From: Rubricoccus sp963708165
Lineage (GTDB): Bacteria; Bacteroidota; Rhodothermia; Rhodothermales; Rubricoccaceae
Assembly (NCBI GenBank): GCA_963708165.1
Contig: OY970187.1
Span: 2,976,001-3,040,000, forward strand
Reading direction: 5' to 3'
DNA length: 64,000 nt
Every line of letters starts with the position of its first letter. Position 1 is the stretch's first letter. Shown here one piece after another: positions 27,923 through 38,918 of the stretch. The notes under the pieces were generated by a model. It saw nothing but the letters and a program-made list of their open reading frames with translations, ran no database searches and was not told the origin of the DNA. Made by a program: the position numbers and the translations under genes.

Positions 27923-29482
27923 ATGGCTACTGTCACTTCCCGCACTGCATACGGCTCCCCTGGGGGAGACGGCAGCGCGAACGCGAAGACTCTGGAGGAC
28001 GCCCCGCTCGTACAGGGCAACCTGTCCTTCCACGACGTCACCGAGCTCGTCTCGCACCATACGGAGAAGAAGACGCCACTCGCGTGGTTTCTCGCGTTCT
28101 CGCTGGCGCTGACGGGCCTCGGCATTCTCGGCCTCGCCATCGCCTACCTCGTGTGGAACGGGCCGGGCGTTTGGGGGCTCAACAACCCCGTCGGTTGGGG
28201 CTGGGCGATTGTCAACTTCGTGTTCTGGGTCGGCATCGGCCACGCAGGCACGCTGATCTCGGCGGTCCTCTTCCTCTTCCGGCAGAGGTGGCGCACGAGT
28301 ATCAACCGAACGGCCGAGGCGATGACGCTCTTCGCCGTCGCGTGTGCGCTCATCTTCCCCACGTTCCACGTTGGCCGTGTGTGGGCCATCTATTACACGC
28401 TCCCGTTGCCCAACCAGATGGCAATGTGGCCGCAGTTCAAGAGCCCGCTGCTCTGGGACGTGTTCGCGGTCTCCATCTACGGTGGTGTCTCGCTTCTCTT
28501 CTGGTATGTCGGTCTGATTCCCGATCTGGCAACGCTGCGCGACCGCGCCGTCAAGCAAGGCCGCCTCTTGCGCGCACGCATCATGGGCTTCTTTAGCTTG
28601 GGATGGACGGGCTCCAACCGCAACTGGAGACACTACGAGCGCGCCTACCTGCTTCTGGCGGGCTTGGCAACGCCCCTCGTGCTCTCGGTTCACTCCGTCG
28701 TCTCCTTCGACTTCGCGGTCTCGATGGTACCTGGATGGCACACGACCATCTTCCCGCCCTACTTCGTGGCTGGCGCCATCTTCTCGGGCTTCGCGATGGT
28801 GGTGACGCTCATGGTCGTCGCCCGCAAGGTGTACAACCTGGAGAATCTGATCACGCTCGATCACCTGGAAAAGATGAACATCATCATCCTGGTGACCGGT
28901 ACGATTGTCGGCTTCGCGTACATCACGGAGTTCTTTATGGCGTGGTACTCAGGCGTCGAGTACGAGCAGTACGCGTTCATCAACCGCGCCACCGGCCCCT
29001 ACTGGTGGGCCTACTGGGCGATGATGATTTGCAACCTGACGCTGCCGCAGCTTTTCTGGAAAAAGAGCTTCCGTCGCAGCATCCCATTGATGTTCGTCAT
29101 CTCGATCACGACCAACATCGGCATGTGGTTCGAGCGCTTCGTGATCACCGTCACCTCGCTGCACCGCGACTACCTGCCCTCCTCGTGGGACTACTACTCC
29201 CCGACGATCTGGGACGTGCTTCTCTTCGTCGGCTCGTTCGGCCTCTTCTTTACACTCTTCCTGCTCTTCCTCCGGTTCCTCCCGGCGGTCGCCATCGCAG
29301 AGGTAAAGGGTGTGATGCCACAGGCCGACCCGCACTTCTACCACGGTCAGGGAGACGGCCACGGCACGCCCGCCGAGATCGCGCACGCCTCTGGCGCCAG
29401 CGGCTATCAGCAGGACGCCTACGCCCAATCCGCTCAGGACCCACAAGGCGCGCCAGAGGACGACGCCCCCGCCGCCAGCTAA
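27923..29482 (+). CDS. actC: Alternative complex III quinol-binding membrane subunit (NrfD/PsrC-like)
   Basis: 519 residues with about ten membrane helices. ActC belongs to the NrfD/PsrC family and is thought to hold the main quinol site and proton path of ACIII. Family-like segments: VWGLNNPVGWGWAIVNFVFW followed by VGIGHAGTLISAVL, FPTFHVGRVWAIYY, and SVHSVVSFDFAVSMVPGWHT then TIFPPYFVAGAIFSGFAMV. The C-terminal tail of about 45 residues is hydrophilic and repeat-derived (HASGASG, GAPEDD). It ends one base before the actD ATG, so the genes are translationally linked. Confidence 0.95.
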   Translation: MATVTSRTAYGSPGGDGSANAKTLEDAPLVQGNLSFHDVTELVSHHTEKKTPLAWFLAFSLALTGLGILGLAIAYLVWNGPGVWGLNNPVGWGWAIVNFVFWVGIGHAGTLISAVLFLFRQRWRTSINRTAEAMTLFAVACALIFPTFHVGRVWAIYYTLPLPNQMAMWPQFKSPLLWDVFAVSIYGGVSLLFWYVGLIPDLATLRDRAVKQGRLLRARIMGFFSLGWTGSNRNWRHYERAYLLLAGLATPLVLSVHSVVSFDFAVSMVPGWHTTIFPPYFVAGAIFSGFAMVVTLMVVARKVYNLENLITLDHLEKMNIIILVTGTIVGFAYITEFFMAWYSGVEYEQYAFINRATGPYWWAYWAMMICNLTLPQLFWKKSFRRSIPLMFVISITTNIGMWFERFVITVTSLHRDYLPSSWDYYSPTIWDVLLFVGSFGLFFTLFLLFLRFLPAVAIAEVKGVMPQADPHFYHGQGDGHGTPAEIAHASGASGYQQDAYAQSAQDPQGAPEDDAPAAS

Positions 29483-29483
29483 C

Positions 29484-30182
29484 ATGCTCGAACGCATCCG
29501 CACCATCCTCGACGACCGGGCGAACAAGAATGTCGGCCTCCTGGCCGAGTTCTCCGATCCCGGCGCTCTCTACGACGCGGTCAAGTCCATGCGCAAGCAG
29601 GGCTACAACCGGCTCGACACCTTTTCGCCCTTCCCGATTCACGGCATGGACGCCGCCATGGGACTGCCCGTGTCCAAACTCGGCTTTCTCGTGTTCGTCG
29701 GTGGTGCAACGGGTGCGTTTCTGGGATGGCTGTTGCAGTGGTGGATGGGTCTGGACTACGCCATCAACGTCTCCAACAAGCCGCTCTTCGCGCTCGAATC
29801 GTCGATCCCGATCATCTTCGAGCTGACCATCTTGTTCTCCGCACTGACGGCAGTGGGAGGGATGCTCGCGCTCAACGGATTGCCCAAGCCGTACAACCCG
29901 CTTTTCCATTCCGAGCGGTTCAGCCGAGTCACCGACGACGCCTTCTTCCTCCACATCGCGGAGGCCGACGCCAACTACAGTGCAGACGCGACCTCGTCGG
30001 CACTGTTCGAAGCGGGCGCGCTGGCAGTCGAGCACATCACGCACGATGGCGCGGTCGAGCTCGACGCGCAAGGCCAGCCTCTGGCGGTCGAGACAGTGCC
30101 TGCAGGCGAGCCCATCCTGCTCGAGCCGGTCGCCTCTGGCGGTACGCCGATCACGCCGTCGCACACCACCGGCGAGATTTAA
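29484..30182 (+). CDS. actD: Alternative complex III membrane subunit (DUF3341)
   Basis: 232 residues. A short soluble N-terminal domain (LLAEFSDPGALYDAVKSMRK then GYNRLDTFSPFPIHG, the DUF3341 signature) precedes two membrane helices (KLGFLVFVGGATGAFLGWLL and ELTILFSALTAVGGMLAL) and a soluble tail. ActD is a structural subunit of ACIII with no cofactor. The C-terminal extension after about residue 180 contains repeat-derived PLA and ASG. Confidence 0.93.
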   Translation: MLERIRTILDDRANKNVGLLAEFSDPGALYDAVKSMRKQGYNRLDTFSPFPIHGMDAAMGLPVSKLGFLVFVGGATGAFLGWLLQWWMGLDYAINVSNKPLFALESSIPIIFELTILFSALTAVGGMLALNGLPKPYNPLFHSERFSRVTDDAFFLHIAEADANYSADATSSALFEAGALAVEHITHDGAVELDAQGQPLAVETVPAGEPILLEPVASGGTPITPSHTTGEI

Positions 30183-30250
30183 GCATGACGAGTGATGCCG
30201 GATGCGTGAGAACGCTCGCGGATCACGGATCACGACTCCCTTCGCATATC

Positions 30251-30898
30251 ATGCCCACACGCTTTCTACCCCTGCTCCTCCTTCTCGCCGTCGCCGCCAG
30301 CGGCTGCCGCGGGATGAAGAGCGACGAGACGCCGATCCACCCGAACCTCAACATGGACTTCCAGGAGAAGTTCGAGGCACAGGAGAAGAACGAGTTCTTC
30401 GAGGACGACGCTGCTATGCGCCAGCCGGTGTCCGGGACTGTCGCCAGAGGCCAGCTTCGCACGACGGACAATGCTCCCTTCGAATACGGTCGCGATGCCT
30501 CTGGCGCCTTCACGGCGCAGATTCCACTCCAAGTGACGCAGGCTCTGGTGGAGCGCGGACAGGAGCGGTACGACATCTTTTGTGGCGTCTGCCACGGTGT
30601 CGCCGGCGACGGCAACGGCATCATCATGGTGGGCAACAACGGGCAGGGCTACGGCTATGTCCCCGCGCCGACCTACCACTCCGATTACCTCCGCGAGATC
30701 GAAGACGGATATATGTACAGCGTGATCGCCAATGGCGTCCGCAGCATGCCCTCCTACGGGCATGAGATGCCACCGGCTGACCGCTGGGCCATCGTCGCCT
30801 ACATCCGCGCCCTCCAGCGCTCGCAGAACGCCGACGCCGCAGACATTCCCGCGGAGGAGCGCGACCGCGTTGCTTCGGAGTACGTCGGCACCAACTGA
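30251..30898 (+). CDS. actE: Alternative complex III monoheme cytochrome c lipoprotein
   Basis: 215 residues from the ATG at 30251. The frame is open back to about 29726, but that part overlaps actD and is not coding. Lipoprotein signal with lipobox AASGC, so it is anchored by lipid at Cys18 or so. One heme site, CGVCH (about residue 116), with a likely axial Met in SMPSYGHEMP. ActE passes electrons out of ACIII. The 68-base gap after actD contains no obvious promoter. Confidence 0.94.
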   Translation: MPTRFLPLLLLLAVAASGCRGMKSDETPIHPNLNMDFQEKFEAQEKNEFFEDDAAMRQPVSGTVARGQLRTTDNAPFEYGRDASGAFTAQIPLQVTQALVERGQERYDIFCGVCHGVAGDGNGIIMVGNNGQGYGYVPAPTYHSDYLREIEDGYMYSVIANGVRSMPSYGHEMPPADRWAIVAYIRALQRSQNADAADIPAEERDRVASEYVGTN

Positions 30899-30945
30899 TC
30901 TTTCCGCGCACGTCCCGCCAGAGGCCGTCCGCACCCCGCACCCGA

Positions 30946-32385
30946 ATGAGCGCTCTCACCCGCCTTTTCTTCGACCCCGTCGACTCCGACCGCGACCGCG
31001 CGGCGCGACGGTTCCAGTTCTCTGGGGACCGCATGATGTGGCTCGCCCCGCTCGCCCTCGGGGCGGTGATGCTCGTGATCGCGCTCGTGTTCGGTATCAC
31101 GGGTGGTATGCAGCGGTTTTACTACGCCTACCTCGTGGGCTGGACGTTTGCCGTCTCGATCTCTATCGGAGCGCTGTTTTTCGTGATGATCCAGCACATC
31201 ACCAGAGCAAGATGGAGCGTCACGCTGCGCCGCATCCCTGAGATGCTCGCGGCCAACTTCCCGCTTCTGGCGCTGCTCGGAATCCCGATCCTGATCGGGT
31301 ATTACGACCTGTACCACTGGAGCCATGGCAACCTGTACGAGGCTGGGAGCTACTTCGACTCCATCCTCGCGGGCAAGGCTGGGTACTTCTTTGCCCCATT
31401 CGAAGCGGGGTCGTTCCCGTTCTTTTGGTTCGCTCGCTACGTCGTCTTCTTTGTGGCAGCGTCTCTCATCGCATCCAAGCTGTACGGCTACTCGGTGCGT
31501 AACGACACCGAGCCAAGCACCGAGAACACCTTCTCGATGTACCGGTGGAGCGCCGCGGGCATTCCCATCATGGCGGTCCTCGTGTCGTTCTTCGCGTACG
31601 ACATGCTGATGAGCCTGGAGCCGCACTGGTTCTCTACCATGTGGGGCGTGTACTTCTTTGCAGGAGGATGGCTCGGCAGCCTCTGTATGGTCACGTTCCT
31701 CGCGCTGCTGTTTAAGAAGAGCGGCATGTTGCAGCACGAGGTGACGCAGGAGCACATCCAGGACATGGGCAAGTTCATGTTCGCCTTCGTCGTCTTCTGG
31801 ACGTACATCGCGTTCAGCCAGTACATGCTCTACTGGTACGCCAACCTGCCCGAGGAGACGCTCTGGTTCCACAGACGCGCATTCGAAGGCTACGGCACCG
31901 TCGCGAAGGCTCTCGTCTGGGTCAACTTCGTGCTGCCCTTCCTGATTCTGCTGCCCCGCTTCAGCAAGCGCTTCTTCCCAATTGTGGCGACAATGGCCGT
32001 CTGGCTCCTCGTCATGCACTGGGTCGACCTGTGGTGGATCGCGATGCCATCCATCATTCCGATTGAAAATGGAGCGGAAGCCTACTCAGCTCTCGCACCT
32101 GCACTCGAAGGCGCACAGACGGCGCTCGCAAGCATGCAAACCGCTGCGCCTCTGGCGCCAGAGGCTCTCGCGCAGGCAGGGCAGACCGCACTCGATCCAG
32201 ACGTGCTCGACGCTACTCTCCGCGAGCACATGGCTCCCATCGGATTCCGAGCGGTGGACATCCTCTGCGGTCTCGGTTTCGCGTTCGTTCTCGTCGGCGC
32301 GACCATCCTGCGCTCGACGCGGCACGCCCTGACGCCGTACAACGACCCGTACTTCAACGACTCGCTCCGTTTCGAGAACGTGTAA
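30946..32385 (+). CDS. actF: Alternative complex III membrane subunit, ActC paralogue
   Basis: 479 residues, about ten helices, NrfD/PsrC fold like ActC but without a quinol site in known structures. Family-like stretches: FYYAYLVGWTFAVSISIGAL followed by FFVMIQHITRARWSVTLRRI, and WFSTMWGVYFFAGGWLGSLC. An extracytoplasmic loop near residues 385-430 has been enlarged and contains a complete iterated palindrome read as APLAPEALAQ (DNA about 32148-32166). Last of the canonical ACIII genes here. Confidence 0.94.
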   Translation: MSALTRLFFDPVDSDRDRAARRFQFSGDRMMWLAPLALGAVMLVIALVFGITGGMQRFYYAYLVGWTFAVSISIGALFFVMIQHITRARWSVTLRRIPEMLAANFPLLALLGIPILIGYYDLYHWSHGNLYEAGSYFDSILAGKAGYFFAPFEAGSFPFFWFARYVVFFVAASLIASKLYGYSVRNDTEPSTENTFSMYRWSAAGIPIMAVLVSFFAYDMLMSLEPHWFSTMWGVYFFAGGWLGSLCMVTFLALLFKKSGMLQHEVTQEHIQDMGKFMFAFVVFWTYIAFSQYMLYWYANLPEETLWFHRRAFEGYGTVAKALVWVNFVLPFLILLPRFSKRFFPIVATMAVWLLVMHWVDLWWIAMPSIIPIENGAEAYSALAPALEGAQTALASMQTAAPLAPEALAQAGQTALDPDVLDATLREHMAPIGFRAVDILCGLGFAFVLVGATILRSTRHALTPYNDPYFNDSLRFENV

Positions 32386-32427
32386 AGTCAGGCGCGAGTG
32401 GCTGGAACCTGGCCGTCTCGACCTAAC

Positions 32428-32445
32428 TTTCACTCTGGAGTGAAA
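32428..32445. promoter_or_regulatory. Inverted repeat TTTCACT-N4-AGTGAAA before the oxidase genes
   Basis: A 7-4-7 perfect inverted repeat in the gap between actF and the next gene. It has the same outer half-sites and spacing (TTTCA-N8-TGAAA) as the one upstream of actA, suggesting one regulator for both halves of the respiratory cluster. Confidence 0.5.
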
Positions 32446-32489
32446 ACAAGCCTCTGGCGCTCACGTTAGAGAGCGTGACCCCACCTCTG

Positions 32490-33251
32490 ATGGCCGACAC
32501 GATCCCCGACCCACACCGCGACGAGCCGCTTCCCGCACCCCAGGAAGGGATGCGCCCGGAAGCCATCGCTTCTGGCGCACGCCCCGCTCAGGATGAGCCG
32601 GGGGGGCCATTGCCTGGATTGCTCAACACCGCGGCCGCCGAAGTGACCGAGGAGGTCACCGACTCGCCAGAGGCCGAAGCTCAACTCGCAGATGCTGGCG
32701 TCGAGGACGAGGGGATCGAGAGCGGCCAGATCATGGGCATCACACTCGCGATTCTGGTGACGGTCGGCTTGCTCTCCTTTACCGTCTTCTGGGCGTTCTA
32801 CCTTCCGGAGTTGGGCAGCACGGAAGACAATGCCGAGAGTCAGGTAGACTTGGCGCCCGAAGGCAGGTTGCTCAATGCTGAGGCTGCTGCTCTTCTCAGC
32901 GGGTACGGAATGAAGGCCGACTCCTCGTATCGCTTACCTATTGGCGTAGCGATGAATGATGTAGCCGCCAGTTACGCTGGGTCTTCTGCTGGAGCAGCAC
33001 TTGCAGGCCGAGCTCTCGCCGATAGCATGCCTCTGGCGGCAACACGCCAGGGATTCAATGTTGCCCCCGTTGAAGTCGCGCCACGCCGTGCCGTTCGTGC
33101 GGCGTCGTCGCGGGGCGCGATGACGGCTCCCGTTCCTGAGACGGGCACAGATTCGCCAGAGGCCGGAAGTGTAGAGCCACGCACCGACGAAGAGATCGGC
33201 GTGGACGGTGAAGCCGACCTGACCCAGCCGAGAACCGATACCGACGAGTAA
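32490..33251 (+). CDS. Single-helix membrane protein in the respiratory cluster, unknown function
   Basis: 253 residues from ATG 32490; a GTG at 32475 is the alternative start. Acidic N-terminal region with repeat-derived PEA, one membrane helix at about residues 90-110 (QIMGITLAILVTVGLLSFTV), then a short conserved-looking segment (LLNAEAAALLSGYG, YRLPIGVAMNDVAAS) and a disordered acidic tail. I do not recognise a family. Its place between ACIII and SCO/caa3 genes, same strand, spacing of six bases to SCO, suggests an accessory or linker subunit. The ends look poorly conserved and repeat-expanded. Confidence 0.72.
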   Translation: MADTIPDPHRDEPLPAPQEGMRPEAIASGARPAQDEPGGPLPGLLNTAAAEVTEEVTDSPEAEAQLADAGVEDEGIESGQIMGITLAILVTVGLLSFTVFWAFYLPELGSTEDNAESQVDLAPEGRLLNAEAAALLSGYGMKADSSYRLPIGVAMNDVAASYAGSSAGAALAGRALADSMPLAATRQGFNVAPVEVAPRRAVRAASSRGAMTAPVPETGTDSPEAGSVEPRTDEEIGVDGEADLTQPRTDTDE

Positions 33252-33257
33252 ATACTC

Positions 33258-34160
33258 ATGACCTGCCTGCGCACCTTATTCCTGGCAGTGATGGCGTTTG
33301 CCATCGCGAGCGGAGCAGAGGCACAGGTTATGAGCACGCTACCGGCTCCCATTGAGGGGCAGCAGCCCGAAGGAGCACTCCCGAACCGGCTTCAAGGAGG
33401 TGTTGGGATTATTGAAAGGCTGGGAGACAAAGTCTCTCCCGAAACAGAGTTCGTGGACAGCAACGGGCAGACGGTCAGAGTCGGCGATCTGCTGAACCAG
33501 GGCAAGCCTGTCGTGGTCTCGTTCGTGTACCACAACTGCCCGATGCTGTGCAGCCTCGTTCTCGATGGCTTTGCCAGCACCATGGCGGAGTCGGATCTCG
33601 AGATCGGCGACGACTACATCGCGCTGGCTCTCTCCTTCGATGCCCGCGACACGCCCGTTCTGGCCTCTGGCGCGAAAGACAAGTACGTCCCGCAGGTCGC
33701 GAGGGCTGGCGCCGCCAGAGGCTTCAACTTCTGGACCGGCGACGAGGACGCGATCGAGCGGTTCACGTCCGAGGCGGGCTTTGAGTTCGCGTGGGACGCC
33801 AAGACGCAGGAGTACGCCCACAACGCGATTCTCGTCTTCCTGAGTCCCGACGGAACGGTTACGCGCTACCTCTACGGCGTCGCCTTTCCAGAGCGCGACT
33901 TCCGACTGGCAGTCGTAGAAGCCGGGCAGGGAACAGTTGGCTCTACTGTGGACCGCATTTTGCTCACATGCTACCAGTTCGACCCGGACGCTCGTTCCTA
34001 CTCTCTCGCCATCCTCGGCGTGATGAAGTGGGGTGGAGGGCTCCTCATGCTCGTGCTCATCGGCGGTCTCGGGTTGTTCTGGCGCCGCGAAGTTCAGCGA
34101 CAGAACGCTGACACTGCCGATTCCGATTTTACAGCAGGAACCGCCGCACCTGCGGCATAA
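33258..34160 (+). CDS. SCO1/SenC-family copper chaperone
   Basis: 300 residues. Signal peptide (to about residue 23, SGAEAQ), thioredoxin-fold SCO domain with the copper motif CPMLC in VSFVYHNCPMLCSLVL and a distal His in YAHNAILVFL, then a C-terminal membrane helix (GGGLLMLVLIGGLGLFWRR), which makes it longer than minimal SCO. It delivers or maintains copper in the CuA site of subunit II, whose gene follows 23 bases later. The combination SCO then subunit II supports that role. Confidence 0.93.
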   Translation: MTCLRTLFLAVMAFAIASGAEAQVMSTLPAPIEGQQPEGALPNRLQGGVGIIERLGDKVSPETEFVDSNGQTVRVGDLLNQGKPVVVSFVYHNCPMLCSLVLDGFASTMAESDLEIGDDYIALALSFDARDTPVLASGAKDKYVPQVARAGAARGFNFWTGDEDAIERFTSEAGFEFAWDAKTQEYAHNAILVFLSPDGTVTRYLYGVAFPERDFRLAVVEAGQGTVGSTVDRILLTCYQFDPDARSYSLAILGVMKWGGGLLMLVLIGGLGLFWRREVQRQNADTADSDFTAGTAAPAA

Positions 34161-34183
34161 CGCGCCTCTGGCGTGCACCAACA

Positions 34184-35323
34184 ATGCAGATCCAGGATTC
34201 AGTCGCCAACCGACAGGAGTTCTTCACCGGTGAGAACGGCCTCTGGCTTCCCCCACAGGAATCCACGACAGCTCACGAGATCGACTCGCTGTTCAATTTC
34301 ATTCTCTACACGAGTACACTGCTTACGGTCATCGTGGCGGCAGCGATGGTGTACTTCGTTTGGAAGTACCGCCGCAAGTCCAACGCGGACCGCGCGGTGG
34401 ATGTGAAGGAAAGCAAGTTCCTCGAACTCGTCTGGGTGATCGTGCCCACGCTTCTCGTGGTGGCTGTCTTCTTCTGGGGCTTTACGAGCTACGTCGAGAC
34501 CAGCATCCCCCCCGCGGACTCGTACGAGATCAACGTGAAGGGCCAGAAGTGGTTTTGGTCGTTCGAGTACAACAACGGAATCCAGACCACGAACGAGATC
34601 GTGGTCCCCGTCAACACGCCCATCAAGCTCCAGATGACGAGCCAGGACGTGCTGCACAGCTTCTACGTCCCAGAGTTTAGGATCAAGCACGACGTGATAC
34701 CCAACCGCTACAGCTACGTCTGGTTTGAGGCGCCAGAGGAGGGCACCTACCAGGTGCTCTGCACCGAGTACTGCGGCACGAGCCACTCCAACATGGGCGC
34801 TCTCATCAAGGTCGTCGGCCGGCAGGAGTTCACCGACTGGGTCGCCTCTGGCGGAGGTGCAGGACAAGCCGACAACTCCCTCGTGGAGTACGGCGCGCAG
34901 CTCTACGAGAAGCAGCAGTGCAGCACCTGTCACAGCATCGATGGCTCCGGCGGAACGGGTCCTTCGTGGCTCAACATCTGGGGCAAGAACCACCAGTTCA
35001 CTGACGGTACAGCTGCGCTCGTAGACGAAGCCTACCTCATCGAGTCGATTCTATATCCCGGAAACAAGATTGTCACGGGATACCAGAACCAGATGCCTGC
35101 GTACCAGGGCAAGCTCAACGACGGGCAACTCGCAGGCATCATCGCATACATCAAAGACCTAAGCGGAGCCGCCTCGCCAGAGGAACTCGCCAAGCCGTCC
35201 GAAGGCGGTATCTCTGTCGACGAAGGTGCCGAGAGCGTCGATGACGCCGACGCACCAGAGGCTACGCCCGGAGAAGGCGCAGGCGCTCCCGCAGACGCCG
35301 TCGGCTTGTCCGACGTTCAGTAA
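34184..35323 (+). CDS. coxB: Cytochrome c oxidase subunit II, caa3 type with fused cytochrome c
   Basis: 379 residues. Two N-terminal membrane helices, then the CuA cupredoxin domain: first His in QDVLHSFYVPEFRIKHDVIP and the CuA loop CTEYCGTSHSNMG. A C-terminal class I cytochrome c domain follows with CSTCH (about residue 247) and axial Met in YQNQMPAYQG. This fusion defines caa3 oxidases, in which ACIII or a small carrier reduces the tethered heme c. The acidic C-terminal tail is repeat-derived (SPEE, APEATPG). Confidence 0.96.
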   Translation: MQIQDSVANRQEFFTGENGLWLPPQESTTAHEIDSLFNFILYTSTLLTVIVAAAMVYFVWKYRRKSNADRAVDVKESKFLELVWVIVPTLLVVAVFFWGFTSYVETSIPPADSYEINVKGQKWFWSFEYNNGIQTTNEIVVPVNTPIKLQMTSQDVLHSFYVPEFRIKHDVIPNRYSYVWFEAPEEGTYQVLCTEYCGTSHSNMGALIKVVGRQEFTDWVASGGGAGQADNSLVEYGAQLYEKQQCSTCHSIDGSGGTGPSWLNIWGKNHQFTDGTAALVDEAYLIESILYPGNKIVTGYQNQMPAYQGKLNDGQLAGIIAYIKDLSGAASPEELAKPSEGGISVDEGAESVDDADAPEATPGEGAGAPADAVGLSDVQ

Positions 35324-35354
35324 ATCCCACAGCAGCCAACATCCCCCCACCGTC

Positions 35355-37199
<1,845 letters not shown>

Positions 37200-37201
37200 A
37201 C

Positions 37202-38245
37202 ATGGCGAACCCGACACCTATTACCGTCGCCGATCCGCACGCGCCAGAGGCCATCCCGCACGAATCCTCTGGCGACCACGGCCACGGCGGCGATGGTCAC
37301 CACGGGGACCTGATGCTGAAGGGCCACGATGGCCAAATGCACCCGGCGCACCTCCAGCATCACTTCGTATCGGCTGAACAGCAGTTTGAGGCCTCAAAGC
37401 TGGGGATGTGGCTGTTCCTCGTAACCGAGGTTCTGCTCTTCGGCGGAATGTTCGTGGCGTACGCGATCTACCGCGCGTGGTACCCGGACTTGTTTCAGGA
37501 GGCTAGCCTCCAACTCGATACACTCTGGGGGGCGTTTAACACGCTAGTGCTTCTGGCGTCGTCGCTGTCTGTCGCGTGGGCGATCCGAGCCGCGCAGACG
37601 GACAACCGGAAGTTGCTGGTCGCCATGCTCTGGTTAACGGTCGCGCTAGCGGGCGGCTTCATGGTGGTCAAGTATTTCGAGTACACCCACAAGTTTGAAC
37701 TCGGCATCTATCCCGGTCAGTACTTCCAGCTTGATGAGGGAACGCCGACAGTCGCTGAACTCACGGCTGGTACCGCGACCCTGGCACCGGCCGTCGTCGT
37801 GGGCGCAGATGGTGAGCAGTTGGACGTGACGGAGGGTGCCTCTGGCGAGAGCCCGACGGGCGAAGCCAACCAGATCGCTCGAGGAGCAGTCGACGCGCCA
37901 GAGGCCAATCCCGAAACGGGTGCCGAGGTAAGCTTCGATGAGACAGTTGCCGAACTGGCAGAAGTCACAGGTCACGACGACGAGCACGCTGAAGGGCACG
38001 GCCGTGAAGGCGCCATCTTCTCTAACCCACGCGCGGGCATCTTCTTCTCGATCTATTACGTGATGACGGGCATTCATGGCCTGCACATCATTATTGGAAT
38101 GGTCGCGCTCAGCATCCTCGCGGTCAAGGCTCAGCGAGGCCGGTACACGAGTGTCTATTACACGCCGGTGGAAAACGTGGGCTTGTACTGGCACATCGTC
38201 GACATCATCTGGATTTTCCTTTTTCCCCTGATGTACCTGATCTAG
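37202..38245 (+). CDS. coxC: Cytochrome c oxidase subunit III with enlarged loop
   Basis: 347 residues; ATG two bases after the ctaD stop. The His-rich N-terminus (DHGHGGDGHHGD) precedes subunit III helices: LGMWLFLVTEVLLFGGMFVA, LLASSLSVAWAIRAAQTDNR, and at the end SIYYVMTGIHGLHIIIGMVA and LYWHIVDIIWIFLFPLMYLI. Between helices lies an insertion of about 100 residues (about 170-275), acidic, with repeat-derived GASGES and APEAN, not expected in this family. The core motif Glu in WLFLVTEVLLFGG is present. Confidence 0.94.
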   Translation: MANPTPITVADPHAPEAIPHESSGDHGHGGDGHHGDLMLKGHDGQMHPAHLQHHFVSAEQQFEASKLGMWLFLVTEVLLFGGMFVAYAIYRAWYPDLFQEASLQLDTLWGAFNTLVLLASSLSVAWAIRAAQTDNRKLLVAMLWLTVALAGGFMVVKYFEYTHKFELGIYPGQYFQLDEGTPTVAELTAGTATLAPAVVVGADGEQLDVTEGASGESPTGEANQIARGAVDAPEANPETGAEVSFDETVAELAEVTGHDDEHAEGHGREGAIFSNPRAGIFFSIYYVMTGIHGLHIIIGMVALSILAVKAQRGRYTSVYYTPVENVGLYWHIVDIIWIFLFPLMYLI

Positions 38246-38306
38246 AGGTCACGCCAGAGGCTAGGCGTACCGAGCCTCTGGCAACCCAGGTCGCGCATCC
38301 CGCACG
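38246..38306. repeat. Iterated inverted repeat between coxC and coxD
   Basis: Half-sites CGCCAGAGGC and GCCTCTGGCA flank a spacer of about 13 bases, able to form a hairpin within the oxidase operon. Confidence 0.7.
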
Positions 38307-38900
38307 ATGGCACACGCAGCACACGCAGACGGACACGATGAGCACACCGGCCACGGTGGGCACCATGTCGCATCTCCTCGTCTCCTTATCAGAACGATCA
38401 GCATTCTCGTCGGCCTCACCGTGCTCACAGTGGTGCTGGGTCTGATGGAGCAGAACGGGATCATCCACCTGGGGGCGCTGTCCGTTCCGGTGGCGCTTCT
38501 CATCGCGGGGGCAAAGGCGTACTTCGTCGCGGCCTATTTCATGGGTCTCAAGTACGACGGCGGGACAAACCTGCTCGCGTTTGTAGGATCCATCGTGTTC
38601 CTCGCCATCTTTATGACGTTCACGTATCTGGACACGGGATTCCGTGACACGTTCGAGGAACAGTCTGCGACACCGATTGACCAATTGGAAGCCGAGATTC
38701 TAGAGGCAGCGCGCCAGAGCGAAGAACTCGCCCCGGCGTTTGAAGCGGTCCCGCTCGTGCAGGACCCGGATGCTGAACTCTTCCCCGGCGCTGCGAGCAC
38801 GGACGGAGCCTCTGGCGCCGCTCCCGACATGAGCGACGCTCTGGACGCGCCTGTCCCGCCAGAGGACGCGATGCCTGAACCTGCGACCACCACCGAGTAA
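38307..38900 (+). CDS. coxD: Cytochrome c oxidase subunit IV family protein
   Basis: 197 residues. His-rich N-terminus (HADGHDEHTGHGGHH), three membrane helices (RTISILVGLTVLTVVLGLM, VPVALLIAGAKAYFVAAYFM, NLLAFVGSIVFLAIFMTFTY) as in caa3/CyoD-type subunit IV, then a soluble acidic tail of about 75 residues that is repeat-expanded (DGASGAAPD, PPEDAMPEP). It stabilises the oxidase and has no cofactor. The length exceeds the usual 90-110 residues because of the tail. Confidence 0.88.
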   Translation: MAHAAHADGHDEHTGHGGHHVASPRLLIRTISILVGLTVLTVVLGLMEQNGIIHLGALSVPVALLIAGAKAYFVAAYFMGLKYDGGTNLLAFVGSIVFLAIFMTFTYLDTGFRDTFEEQSATPIDQLEAEILEAARQSEELAPAFEAVPLVQDPDAELFPGAASTDGASGAAPDMSDALDAPVPPEDAMPEPATTTE

Positions 38901-38918
38901 CGCCCACGGGCCTTCACC

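Noticed and set aside
29726..30250. N-terminal extension of ActE
   Set aside because: The open frame overlaps actD and is Arg-rich; the lipoprotein signal starts at 30251.
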